Shown here piece after piece: positions 15,648 to 23,170 of a stretch of DNA of 64,000 bases. This DNA comes from Streptomyces collinus Tu 365 (GTDB lineage Bacteria; Actinomycetota; Actinomycetes; Streptomycetales; Streptomycetaceae). Each line of letters starts with the position of its first letter. Position 1 is the stretch's first letter. The position numbers were made by a program, and so were the translations under genes. The stretch lies in NCBI RefSeq assembly GCF_000444875.1, contig NC_021985.1, positions 2,303,535 through 2,367,534 on the forward strand. Direction: 5' to 3'. The notes below the pieces were generated by a model that searched no databases, was not told where the DNA came from, and was given only the letters and a program-made list of their open reading frames with translations.

Positions 15648-16715
15648 TCAGTCCTCCAGACGGACCGGCATCAGGATCGAGAAGGTGCCCTCGTCGTCCA
15701 GCCGGCGGACCGCGATCGGCACGGTGGGGGTGTCGAGCTCGAGAACCAGCCGGTCCCGGCCCCCGGCGGCCAGCGCGTCCAGCAGGAAGTCACGGTTGAC
15801 GGCGACGCGGTCCGGGTCCGTGTCACCGTCCGCGCAGAGGGTCACCGTGCCCCCGTCCCGCACGCTGAGCACGCTGAGGTCGGGCGCTCCGGCCCCTTCG
15901 GAACGGACGGGCCCGGTCTCCAGGGCCTTCCGGAACGCGGCGGCCTCGACGACGGCGCGGCGCCCTACGGCCTTGGGGAGGAGACGCCGGTAGTCGGGGA
16001 AGTCGTGGTCGGGACACTGGCCGCCCGCCTGCCTGTCCCCCACCTCCAGCGTCACGCGATCACCGTCGACGGACAGCCGGACAGGACCCTCACCGTCCAG
16101 CAGCGCCCGCATGGCGTCGACGAGCGGGGTGGGCACGACGGCCTGCACCCGGCCCTGGCCGTGCCCGGCGACTTCGGCGTACGCGACGGCCATGCGGTAC
16201 CGGTCGGTGGCGACGAGATGGAGTGCCTCGCCCTCGATGTCGAACAGGACCCCGCCGAGCGAGGGCAGTTCGGGGTCGGTGCCGACGGCGAACCGGACGG
16301 CGTCCAGCGCGGCCGCGAGGTCGGCTGCGGCGCCGGGCATCCGGACGGCGGCGGTGCGGGGCGAGGTCATGGCGTTCTCCCGGTGATCGAGTAGTGCGCG
16401 GAGCGCGGAGAACTCGCCGCGGGCGTCGGACAGCCCTTGTTCGAGACGACCGAGGTGCGCCGTGAGCAGCTTCCGGACCAGACCGGTGTCCGCACCGGAC
16501 CAGCTGGCCAGCACGAGCCGGATGTCCGGCAGCGGCATCCCGGCCCGGCGCAGGCGAGCCAGCAACCTGGCCTCCTCGAGCTGCCCGGGCTCGTACCAGC
16601 GGTATCCACTCACCGGATCCACCCAGGCCGGGACGAGCACACCGGCACGGTCGTAGAACCGCAGAGCGCTCACCCCCAGACCGCTGTCACGGCCCATCTC
16701 CCCGATGCTGCGCAT
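15648..16715 (-). CDS. MerR regulator fused to DNA polymerase III beta-clamp domains
   Basis: 355 residues from the ATG at 16715 with GTGGAG upstream. Residues 1-72 are a MerR winged helix (SGLGVSALRFYDRAGVL, SGYRWYEPGQLEEARLLARL). Residues 75-115 are a probable coiled coil. Residues 125-355 resemble domains 2 and 3 of the bacterial sliding clamp: GVLFDIEGEALHLVATDRYR, FPDYRRLLP, VNRDFLLDAL and the C-terminal ILMPVRL. Clamp domain 1 is absent, so a canonical DNA-encircling ring of two three-domain subunits is not expected. The clamp part could serve as a ligand, protein-interaction or dimer module for the regulator. The fusion is one uninterrupted frame with no intervening stop. Confidence 0.87.
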   Translation of the reverse strand: MRSIGEMGRDSGLGVSALRFYDRAGVLVPAWVDPVSGYRWYEPGQLEEARLLARLRRAGMPLPDIRLVLASWSGADTGLVRKLLTAHLGRLEQGLSDARGEFSALRALLDHRENAMTSPRTAAVRMPGAAADLAAALDAVRFAVGTDPELPSLGGVLFDIEGEALHLVATDRYRMAVAYAEVAGHGQGRVQAVVPTPLVDAMRALLDGEGPVRLSVDGDRVTLEVGDRQAGGQCPDHDFPDYRRLLPKAVGRRAVVEAAAFRKALETGPVRSEGAGAPDLSVLSVRDGGTVTLCADGDTDPDRVAVNRDFLLDALAAGGRDRLVLELDTPTVPIAVRRLDDEGTFSILMPVRLED

Positions 16716-16733
16716 GTCGTTCTCCACACCCGA

Positions 16734-16764
16734 ACTCTGAACCCTGCACAAGGTCGAGGGTCAA
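16734..16764 (-). promoter_or_regulatory. MerR-type promoter/operator with 19-bp spacer
   Basis: On the minus strand TTGACC (16759-16764) and CAGAGT (16734-16739) are separated by 19 bases, the lengthened spacer typical of MerR-regulated promoters. The spacer carries the dyad ACCCT-N11-AGGGT (16741-16761). It lies 19 bases upstream of the merR-clamp ATG, so autoregulation by DNA untwisting is likely. Confidence 0.65.
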
Positions 16765-16867
16765 CGGTCCCCTGGGTCCGGCCGGCCGCCCCGGTTGGAG
16801 AAGATCTCACCCCAGGCACGCCAGGACGACGAGACAGCCGCAAAATGCCTGCGCAAGCGCCGCGTTG

Positions 16868-17209
16868 ATGACTCATGATGCGTCCGTGACCTTCATGGCT
16901 GTCCGCGGAAGCGCCGAAGACGGACCGTACCGTTGTCCGTGCTGCGGTTTCGTCACCCTGTCCGAGCGCGGGGCGTTCGAGATCTGCAACGTCTGCTTCT
17001 GGGAGGACGACGGCCAGGACGAACACGACGCGAGCGACGTCCACGGCGGCCCGAACCACGACCTCAGCCTGCGACAGGCACGCCAGAACTTCGAGTCGAT
17101 CGGGGCGTGCAGCGAGTATTGCGCCCAGTTCGTACGCGACCCGTTGCCCGAGGAACACCCGGACAGGAGCGAACGGTACGGCACGGGCACCCTGTACTCG
17201 TGGCCGTGA
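16868..17209 (+). CDS. CPCC-type cysteine-rich small protein
   Basis: 113 residues. YRCPCCGFVTLSERGAFEIC and NVCFWEDDGQ carry the CPCC family pattern: Cys23, 25, 26 and Cys40, 43 would hold a zinc ion, followed by the conserved WEDD. Members occur in toxin-immunity and accessory loci, but their function is unproven. The start is uncertain: TTG at 16865, ATG at 16868 or ATG at 16895, none with a clear ribosome site. Base composition looks less GC-rich than in core neighbours. Confidence 0.75.
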   Translation: MTHDASVTFMAVRGSAEDGPYRCPCCGFVTLSERGAFEICNVCFWEDDGQDEHDASDVHGGPNHDLSLRQARQNFESIGACSEYCAQFVRDPLPEEHPDRSERYGTGTLYSWP

Positions 17210-17444
17210 GATCCGTGGCCGACCGAGGGACCGCTGTCCTCGTCCCGTGTTGTTCGTCCAGTTAGGCAAGCCGGGCGTCCGTCGGCCGTTCCCTCCTTCC
17301 GGTAGGTCGGATCGAGGGACCCGAGGGCCGCGCCAAGTGCGGCGGCCACATCCCAACACGGGCACGGGGACCAACGGTATTCCCCAACGGTGCAGGTCGA
17401 AGACGCGTTGTGGCACCGAAAGAGGCCGGATCGCACGTTGCTGA

Positions 17445-17975
17445 CTACGCGGGAGGGGCGTAAGGGTTCGCCTTGGACACCGGTGGGCCATCCCACCATG
17501 CCCCCGGTGGCGGGACGGGAACCCAGTCCGGGCCCCGGTGATCCAGCCACCACCTGCCGATGGTGTGGAACTTCTCCTCGAAGCTGCGATCCCAGTTGAG
17601 CGGCGCGGTGATCGGTGCCCGCAGGCGGGTACGGCGGCCGCCCGCTTCGTAGATCACGACGGTCCGGCTCCCGAAGAGAGACTCGATCTGGATGGCTTGG
17701 ACGCTCGACCACGGGATGGTCCGGCGGCGGAGGTTGTGCACGAGGGCCGCGGATGGCGTGAGCGTGACCCCGAAGAGCCGGGAGGCGATCGGCAGAACAC
17801 ACCACACGAGCAGTTCTGAGACCAGAAAGAGGCCAGACGGTCCCCCGTCCAACCGGAACAGGACCTGGGAGGCCACGATGATGATGCCGGGCAGCATGGA
17901 CAGCGCGCATTGGAGGGGCGTCAACCGGTACCGGATGCGCGCCGGCGGTACAGCTGCGACATGCGATTGCTCCAT
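17445..17975 (-). CDS. PH-domain membrane protein (bPH type)
   Basis: 176 residues from the ATG at 17975. Two hydrophobic segments near residues 20-42 and 47-67 (SMLPGIIIVASQVLF, FLVSELLVWCVLPIASRLFG) precede a bacterial PH-like domain: VTLTPSAALVHNLRRRTIPW then SSVQAIQIES and TVVIYEAGGRRTRL. The C-terminus is Pro/Trp-rich. Likely a small inner-membrane protein; ligand unknown. GC looks lower than average. Confidence 0.75.
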   Translation of the reverse strand: MEQSHVAAVPPARIRYRLTPLQCALSMLPGIIIVASQVLFRLDGGPSGLFLVSELLVWCVLPIASRLFGVTLTPSAALVHNLRRRTIPWSSVQAIQIESLFGSRTVVIYEAGGRRTRLRAPITAPLNWDRSFEEKFHTIGRWWLDHRGPDWVPVPPPGAWWDGPPVSKANPYAPPA

Positions 17976-18118
17976 CGATCTGCGCCCCTCACTCGATGCA
18001 GCCAGTGGTGGCACGTCATCGCGGTGGCAGCATGGCGGACCAGGGGCGCCGTGTCCATCCGTCTGTGGGCCCGGCGCCGTGCCCCTACGGGGCACCGAGC
18101 AGAGAAGGGTCGGTCTTG

Positions 18119-18364
18119 CTATGCCTGCGGTCCTTCGGCATCTCTCCGGCTGGACACGACGTGCCGCGCGATCGTGGACAAGGCCAGCTCCCGATCGTCG
18201 TCCACGACAAGCCAGCCCTTGCCCAGGAGCGATTGCAGCAGTGGGCGGACCTCTTCGCCCAGTTCCTCCGCCAAGTCGTCATCCGTGAGGGAGAAGCCCT
18301 CCTGTACCCGGCTCGCCACGTGGAACACGACGGCTTCCTCCCCCGCGGTGATGTTGAAGTCCAT
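18119..18364 (-). CDS. Small hypothetical protein, possible winged helix
   Basis: 81 residues from the ATG at 18364 (MDFNITAGEEAVVFHVASRV). The pattern of helices followed by LLGKGWLVVDDDRELALSTI is compatible with a winged-helix fold such as that of MarR-like or toxin-associated small proteins, but I cannot name a family. It is divergent from the Nudix gene starting about 100 bases away. Confidence 0.6.
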   Translation of the reverse strand: MDFNITAGEEAVVFHVASRVQEGFSLTDDDLAEELGEEVRPLLQSLLGKGWLVVDDDRELALSTIARHVVSSRRDAEGPQA

Positions 18365-18467
18365 GACGTGAAGGTATGCGAGCCCCGTGGCCGCAGCACG
18401 CCGATGGTGCCCGAAGCCGAGGCACCTACTCCCCCAGCAGACGGTGCCCTCCGATACGGTCCGAACC

Positions 18468-18875
18468 ATGGTGAACGGCAACGGTGTGCCGGAGAAGGTG
18501 GCGTGGGTCCTGGTTCGGGACGACCGGGTATTGGTGACGCGTAGTCACGGCAGAGATCGCTTCTACTTCCCGGGCGGTCATCGTGAGCTGGGCGAGTCCG
18601 ACGCAGAGACCCTGGTGCGGGAGATCGACGAAGAACTGCAGGCGACGATCGATCCCGGTTCCATGGTGCACTTCGGCACGTTCGAGATCGGCGAGGGCCA
18701 TCCGGAGCACGGCCCCTTCAGGATGATCTGTTATACCGCCGATCACCGCGGTGAGCTGACCCCGTCGCGGGAGATCGCCGAGAAGGCGTGGTTCCGCTAC
18801 GCCGATCGGGACCGGGTCTCGGCCGTCGACGCGATGGTCTTCGACGCACTGCACGAGGCCGCGCGGCTTTCCTGA
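18468..18875 (+). CDS. Nudix hydrolase
   Basis: 135 residues. The Nudix box GGHRELGESDAETLVREIDE continues EL, matching G-x5-E-x7-RE-U-x-EE with the metal-binding glutamates present. Substrate is some nucleoside diphosphate derivative, not identifiable from sequence. The start at the ATG at 18468 lies just before the first strand (EKVAWVLVRDDRVLVTRS). The protein is about the minimum size for a Nudix enzyme. GC looks lower than in the core genes around it. Confidence 0.87.
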   Translation: MVNGNGVPEKVAWVLVRDDRVLVTRSHGRDRFYFPGGHRELGESDAETLVREIDEELQATIDPGSMVHFGTFEIGEGHPEHGPFRMICYTADHRGELTPSREIAEKAWFRYADRDRVSAVDAMVFDALHEAARLS

Positions 18876-19183
18876 ACCCGTGACCGCTGAACAGCAGCGG
18901 AGTGCGGCAACCACCGTCACCGCAGCTGACCGCCAACACCCCCTCTTTTCCCGCTCCCGTGACCAACACGATTCACCGGGGAGCTGACGCATGGCCGGGT
19001 ACGGAGATCACTAGCCCTACCGGCACTCGCCGCAGCCGTCGCCGTCAGTCAGGCGGGATCGTCATGGCAACCGCCACAGTGGGAGCGGTAGCTGGGCCGT
19101 CCGGAGCGGACCACCTGACCACGAGTCCTCCGGGCGCCCGGGACAGTCCTGCCGCCTACCGTCGCCCGTAGCTGAACCAGGCG

Positions 19184-19221
19184 GCGCCCTTCCGGGCCGT
19201 CCTGGGGCCGTGGAAGGGCGC
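19184..19221. terminator. Hairpin in the Nudix-dapD intergenic region
   Basis: A perfect 10-bp stem, GCGCCCTTCC at 19184-19193 with GGAAGGGCGC at 19212-19221, around an 18-base GC-rich loop. It may end transcripts from either side. Confidence 0.45.
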
Positions 19222-19285
19222 TCAATGGTGACCGACGTCGACAGGTGCCGACAGCTCGGCAGCAGGTCAGAGCGGTGATCGGTGA

Positions 19286-19308
19286 GGCGGCCGCAGGTCA
19301 TGGCCGCC
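19286..19308 (-). terminator. dapD terminator hairpin
   Basis: A stem of seven GC pairs (19286-19292 with 19302-19308) begins five bases after the dapD stop codon, the expected place for a factor-independent terminator. Confidence 0.5.
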
Positions 19309-19313
19309 CCTGA

Positions 19314-20300
19314 TCAGTTGTGGCTGTGCAGGATGTCGTTCAGTCCGCCCCACACCGCGTTGTTCGGCCGGGCCTCCACCACGCCCGTGACCGAGTTGCG
19401 GCGGAAGAGGATGTTGGAGGCGCCGCTGAGGTCGCGGGCCTTGACGATCTGGCCGTCGGGCATCGTCACGCGGGTGCCCGCGGTGACGTAGAGGCCCGCC
19501 TCGATGACGCACTCGTCGCCGAGCGCGATGCCGACGCCCGCCTCGGCGCCGATCAGGCAGCGCTCGCCGATCGAGATGATCACGTTGCCGCCGCCGGACA
19601 GCGTGCCCATGGTGGAGGCGCCGCCGCCGATGTCGGAGCCGTTGCCGACCACGACGCCCGCGGAGATGCGGCCCTCGACCATGGAGGTGCCCAGCGTGCC
19701 GGCGTTGAAGTTGACGAAGCCCTCGTGCATGACCGTGGTGCCCTCGGCGAGGTGGGCGCCGAGGCGGACCCGGTCGGCGTCGGCGATCCGCACGCCCTTG
19801 GGGGCGACGTAGTCCGTCATGCGCGGGAACTTGTCGATCGAGGTGACCTGGAGGTGCAGGCCCTCGGCGCGGACGTTCAGCCGCACCTTCTCGATGTCGT
19901 CCACGGCGACCGGGCCGAGCGAGGTCCAGGCGACGTTGGCCAGGTGGCCGAAGATGCCGTCGAGGCTCTGGCCGTGCGGCTTGACCAGGCGGTGCGAGAG
20001 CAGGTGCAGCCGCAGGTAGACGTCGTGCGCGTCGATCGGCTTCTCGTCGAGCGAGGCGATGACCGTGCGGACCGCGACCACCTCGACGCCACGGCGGGCG
20101 TCCGGGCCGATCGCCGCGGTCGCGCCGCCGCCGAGCAGCTCGGCCGCCTGCTCGGCGGTGAGCCGCTCGGTGCCGGAGGGGCCGGGCTCGCCGACCAGCT
20201 CGGGGGCCGGGAACCAGGTGTCGAGAACGGTGCCGTCGGAGGCGAGGGTGGCGAGGCCGGCGGCGACGGCGCCGGTGGTACGGGAAGCGGTGTCGGTCAT
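19314..20300 (-). CDS. dapD: 2,3,4,5-tetrahydropyridine-2,6-dicarboxylate N-succinyltransferase
   Basis: 328 residues, of the actinobacterial DapD type. The C-terminal half is a left-handed beta-helix of hexapeptide repeats ([22 protein letters not shown] region, [20 protein letters not shown]). Conserved [20 protein letters not shown] and [20 protein letters not shown] segments belong to the active site. The enzyme succinylates tetrahydrodipicolinate in the lysine/meso-DAP branch, serving peptidoglycan. It is monocistronic here, with a hairpin just after the stop. Confidence 0.95.
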   Translation of the reverse strand: MTDTASRTTGAVAAGLATLASDGTVLDTWFPAPELVGEPGPSGTERLTAEQAAELLGGGATAAIGPDARRGVEVVAVRTVIASLDEKPIDAHDVYLRLHLLSHRLVKPHGQSLDGIFGHLANVAWTSLGPVAVDDIEKVRLNVRAEGLHLQVTSIDKFPRMTDYVAPKGVRIADADRVRLGAHLAEGTTVMHEGFVNFNAGTLGTSMVEGRISAGVVVGNGSDIGGGASTMGTLSGGGNVIISIGERCLIGAEAGVGIALGDECVIEAGLYVTAGTRVTMPDGQIVKARDLSGASNILFRRNSVTGVVEARPNNAVWGGLNDILHSHN

Positions 20301-20373
20301 GGGGAAAACCTAACGTGAGGGGGCCTGCGCGGGCGAACCCGCGCGGGGGGCGTCTCAGGTGCCGGGCGCGGCT

Positions 20374-20907
20374 TCAGGGGATCACCCGGGCCAGCACGGC
20401 GCGGGCGTACCCCTCGTCGTACGAACCGCCGGTCAGCAGCACCTGGAGGCAGATCCCGTCCATCAGCGCGAGCAGCGCCCGCGCCGTCACCGCGTCCGTA
20501 CGGCGGGCCAGCCCCTCGGCCGCCCGTTCGGTCCACTCGGCGGCGACCGGGCGCAGCGCCGGCCGCCGCAGTGCGGCGAGGTACAGCTCGTACTCCAGTT
20601 CCACGCCCGTCCGCTCGCCGCCCAGCCACTCCCCCAGCACCCCGGCGAGCTGCGTCGCGAGGTCCCCGTGGCCGTCCTCGGGCAGCCGCTCGGCCAGCAC
20701 GCGGGCGAACCCCTCGTTGGTCTGCCGCAGCGCCGCCACCATCAGCTCCTCCAGGGTGGCGAAGTGGTACGTGGTGGAGCCGAGCGGGACGTCGGCCTCG
20801 GCGGCGACCGAGCGGTGGCTGAGCCCGGCGATGCCCTTGCGGCCCACCACCCGGATCGCCGCGTCGATGATCCGCTGCCGCCGCTCGGGATCGTGCCTGC
20901 GCGCCAT
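20374..20907 (-). CDS. TetR-family regulator coupled to an SMR pump
   Basis: 177 residues from the ATG at 20907. Residues 8-55 form the TetR helix-turn-helix (IAGLSHRSVAAEADVPLGST, TYHFATLEELMVAAL). The C-terminal domain has the TetR_C_6-like EWLGGERTGVELEYELYLAA pattern. Its ATG overlaps the SMR stop by one base (TGATG), so it is the second gene of a pump-regulator operon. It is the obvious candidate to bind the palindrome over the SMR start. Confidence 0.9.
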   Translation of the reverse strand: MARRHDPERRQRIIDAAIRVVGRKGIAGLSHRSVAAEADVPLGSTTYHFATLEELMVAALRQTNEGFARVLAERLPEDGHGDLATQLAGVLGEWLGGERTGVELEYELYLAALRRPALRPVAAEWTERAAEGLARRTDAVTARALLALMDGICLQVLLTGGSYDEGYARAVLARVIP

Positions 20908-21227
20908 CAGTGGGCACCGCCCAGGTTCAGCACGACCACGCCGCCGACTATCAGCACGATCCCGGCGACCTTGGCCGCGCTCATCCCCTCCCCGAACAGC
21001 AGCAGGCCGAGGACGGCGACGGCCGCCGTCCCGACCCCGGACCAGATGGCGTACGCCGTGCCGATCGACAGCGTCCGCAGGGTCCGGGCGAGCAGCGCGA
21101 ACGAGACGAGGTAGCCCACAGCCGTCACGAGCGAGGGCCCGAGCCTGCTGAACCCCTCGCTGTACTTCATCGCCGTCGTCGCGGCGACCTCGGCGGAGAT
21201 GGCCCCGGCGAGCCACAGGTATCCCAT
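20907..21227 (-). CDS. Small multidrug resistance (SMR/EmrE-type) efflux protein
   Basis: 106 residues, typical for SMR proteins. Four transmembrane helices are visible. The essential membrane-embedded glutamate is in the first helix (AGAISAEVAATTAMKYSEG, Glu12). GTAYAIWSGVGTAAVAVLG is the conserved second/third helix signature. It functions as a dual-topology dimer exporting cations in exchange for protons. The start at 21227 lies inside a perfect palindrome, so repressor binding would block initiation. Confidence 0.92.
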   Translation of the reverse strand: MGYLWLAGAISAEVAATTAMKYSEGFSRLGPSLVTAVGYLVSFALLARTLRTLSIGTAYAIWSGVGTAAVAVLGLLLFGEGMSAAKVAGIVLIVGGVVVLNLGGAH

Positions 21228-21246
21228 GTGTACGAGCGTACACATG
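21225..21246. promoter_or_regulatory. 22-bp palindromic TetR operator at the SMR start
   Basis: CATGTGTACG-AG-CGTACACATG is a perfect inverted repeat with 10-base arms that includes the SMR start codon (CAT at 21225-21227). Two further TGTACG half-sites follow at 21252-21257 and 21260-21265. The layout suits autorepression by the cotranscribed TetR protein and suggests a leaderless or very short-leader transcript. Confidence 0.65.
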
Positions 21247-21429
21247 AGACGTGTACGGGTGTACGGATGAGGCGGCATCAGTTTTCGCGGCGATCACTTG
21301 CCGAAACGCCGTACGGCGGCCCCCCGGCTCCACTAATGTGCGGCACTCGGCCTCACATCGGCCTCACACGTCATTCACCTCACCCTCACGCCCCCGGCCG
21401 TGCCGCCGGGCGGCGGTGGAGAACCACGC

Positions 21430-22263
21430 ATGCCCGACGACACCCCCCGCCCTCCGCACCGGCAGCCGTGGGACCACGGCTGGCACCCGGACGCCTCCCG
21501 CACCCCCGGCACCCGAAGACTCTGGCTGGCCGGGGCGCTGGCCCTGGCCACGATCGCGGCCGGTGCGACCGCGATAGCCGTGAACGACGGGGCCGCGAGC
21601 GGGAAGACCGCCTCGCCCGCGACCCCGGGAGCACCCAGCGACAGCGGCCCGGGGCTGCTGTCCTTCGCCTCACCCTCGGCCGCCGCGACCGCCCCCTCCG
21701 GTGCGGCCCCGCACCGGTCCGGGGCCACGCCGTCCGCGGCCGGCGCACCGTCCGCCGCACGCCGTGCCTCCGGGCATCCGGACCGGCCCGCGTCCGGTCA
21801 CGCCAAGTCACCCGAGAAGAAGAGCGGTTCGCCGGAGCCCTCGTCCGGGCGGCGGTCGGTGCGCTCCCTCAACCATCCCGACCGCTACTGGCACGTCAGC
21901 GACGGACTCGTACGGCTCGACCCGGCCGGTTCCGCCGCCGAGCGCCGCGACGCCACCTTCACGGTGGTCAAGGGGCTGGCGAAGGCGGGCTGTTACTCCT
22001 TCGCCACGGCCGACGGCGGCTACCTCAGGCACCGGAACTTCCTGCTGCGCGCCGAACACGACGACGGGTCCCGGCTGTTCGAGCAGGACGCCACCTTCTG
22101 CCCGCGCACGTCCGCGTTCGCCGGCGCCGTCATGCTGGAGTCGGTCAACTACCCCGGCCGCTATCTGCGCCACCAGGACTTCCAGCTGAAGCTGGACCCC
22201 TACCAGGACACCGACCTCTACCGGGCGGACTCGGCGTTCCTGCTGGTGTCCGGGCTGGCCTGA
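21430..22263 (+). CDS. Membrane-anchored AbfB (arabinofuranose-binding) domain protein
   Basis: 277 residues from the ATG at 21430; GGAG is nine bases upstream. After a short cytoplasmic tail, one transmembrane helix lies at about 32-50. Residues 50-142 are a Ser/Pro/Ala-rich linker. Residues 145-277 are an AbfB-type beta-trefoil: SLNHPDRYWHVSDGLVRLDP, GGYLRHRNFLLR and SVNYPGRYLRHQDFQLKL are the repeated units. No catalytic glycosidase module is attached, so it looks like a sugar-binding surface protein rather than an enzyme. It ends at a strong hairpin. Confidence 0.85.
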   Translation: MPDDTPRPPHRQPWDHGWHPDASRTPGTRRLWLAGALALATIAAGATAIAVNDGAASGKTASPATPGAPSDSGPGLLSFASPSAAATAPSGAAPHRSGATPSAAGAPSAARRASGHPDRPASGHAKSPEKKSGSPEPSSGRRSVRSLNHPDRYWHVSDGLVRLDPAGSAAERRDATFTVVKGLAKAGCYSFATADGGYLRHRNFLLRAEHDDGSRLFEQDATFCPRTSAFAGAVMLESVNYPGRYLRHQDFQLKLDPYQDTDLYRADSAFLLVSGLA

Positions 22264-22269
22264 GCACGC

Positions 22270-22306
22270 GGAAGCGGCGGCACCCACGAGGGGTGCCGCC
22301 GCTTCC
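22270..22306. terminator. Strong bidirectional terminator
   Basis: A perfect 16-bp stem (22270-22285 with 22291-22306) and a 5-base loop ACGAG lie between the AbfB gene (+) and the end of the suf operon (-). Confidence 0.8.
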
Positions 22307-22357
22307 GGCGCGAGGCCGCACGCGGGATGTCCGCGCGAGGCGTCGCTCAGACGTCGC

Positions 22358-22690
22358 TCAGACGTTGAAACCGAGCGCCCGGAGCTGCTCCCGGCCGTCG
22401 TCGGTGATCTTGTCGGGGCCCCACGGGGGCATCCAGACCCAGTTGATGCGCAGCTCGTTGACGAGGCCGTCCGTGGCGGACTTGGCCTGGTCCTCGATCA
22501 CGTCCGTCAGCGGGCAGGCCGCCGAGGTCAGGGTCATGTCGATCGTCGCGATGTTCGCGTCGTCGATGTGGATGCCGTAGATCAGGCCGAGGTTGACGAC
22601 GTCGATGCCCAGCTCGGGGTCGACGACGTCGTACAGCGCCTCGCGGAGTTCTTCCTCCGAGGCCGGCTTCAGCTCAGCGGTCTCGCTCAT
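22358..22690 (-). CDS. sufT: SufT-type metal-sulfur cluster assembly factor (MIP18/DUF59)
   Basis: 110 residues. LREALYDVVDPELGIDVVNL then GLIYGI is the DUF59 signature, and TLTSAACPLTDVIEDQ carries the conserved cysteine. These proteins help mature Fe-S proteins. It is the last gene of the suf operon; its start overlaps the sufU stop (ATGA at 22687-22690). Confidence 0.92.
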   Translation of the reverse strand: MSETAELKPASEEELREALYDVVDPELGIDVVNLGLIYGIHIDDANIATIDMTLTSAACPLTDVIEDQAKSATDGLVNELRINWVWMPPWGPDKITDDGREQLRALGFNV

Positions 22691-23154
22691 GCGGTCTTCC
22701 TTTCGGCTTCCGCGCCACTCAGCGCCTGGGCCGTCGCGTCCTTCCACGCCATCCAGCTCAGGAGGGCGCACTTGACCCGCGCGGGGTACTTGGAGACGCC
22801 GGCGAACGCGACCGCGTCCTCCAGCACTTCCTCCATGGCGTCGTCCGGCTCGATCCTGCCCTTGGACTGCATCAGCTCCAGGAAGGTCTCCTGGATCTTC
22901 TGCGCGTCGGACACGTCCTTGCCGACCAGCAGCTCGTTCAGTACGGAGGCCGAGGCCTGGCTGATGGAGCAGCCCTGCCCCTCGTAGGAGACGTCCTCGA
23001 TCGTCGTGCCGTCGTACTTCACTCGGAGGGTGATCTCGTCGCCGCACGTCGGGTTGACGTGGTGCACCTCGGCGTCGCCGTCCCGGAGACCACGCCCGTG
23101 CGGGTTCTTGTAGTGGTCCAGGATGACTTCCTGGTACATCGAGTCCAGCTTCAC
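22687..23154 (-). CDS. sufU: SufU-type Fe-S assembly scaffold / sulfurtransferase
   Basis: 155 residues from a GTG at 23154. The three conserved cysteines are Cys37 (NPTCGD), Cys62 (GQGCSIS) and Cys129 (VKCALLSW), with Asp39 as a further zinc ligand. In Gram-positive bacteria SufU is a zinc protein that receives sulfur from SufS. The start is the GTG in VKLDSMYQEVIL; an ATG five codons in is possible. It is followed by sufT with an ATGA overlap and lies 16 bases after sufS. Confidence 0.92.
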   Translation of the reverse strand: MKLDSMYQEVILDHYKNPHGRGLRDGDAEVHHVNPTCGDEITLRVKYDGTTIEDVSYEGQGCSISQASASVLNELLVGKDVSDAQKIQETFLELMQSKGRIEPDDAMEEVLEDAVAFAGVSKYPARVKCALLSWMAWKDATAQALSGAEAERKTA

Positions 23155-23170
23155 GGTGTCGACACGCCTC

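Larger units (their letters stand above)
18876..19313. other. 438-bp intergenic region without a recognised gene
   Basis: No frame here shows codon bias, a ribosome site or recognisable protein features. It contains two hairpins at its right side, listed separately, and otherwise mixed-composition sequence that continues the lower-GC stretch. Confidence 0.6.

Noticed and set aside
18902..19171. An 89-codon open frame after the Nudix gene
   Set aside because: It has no ribosome site, no recognisable motif and proline/threonine/arginine-rich composition unlike real neighbours; it crosses no conserved feature.
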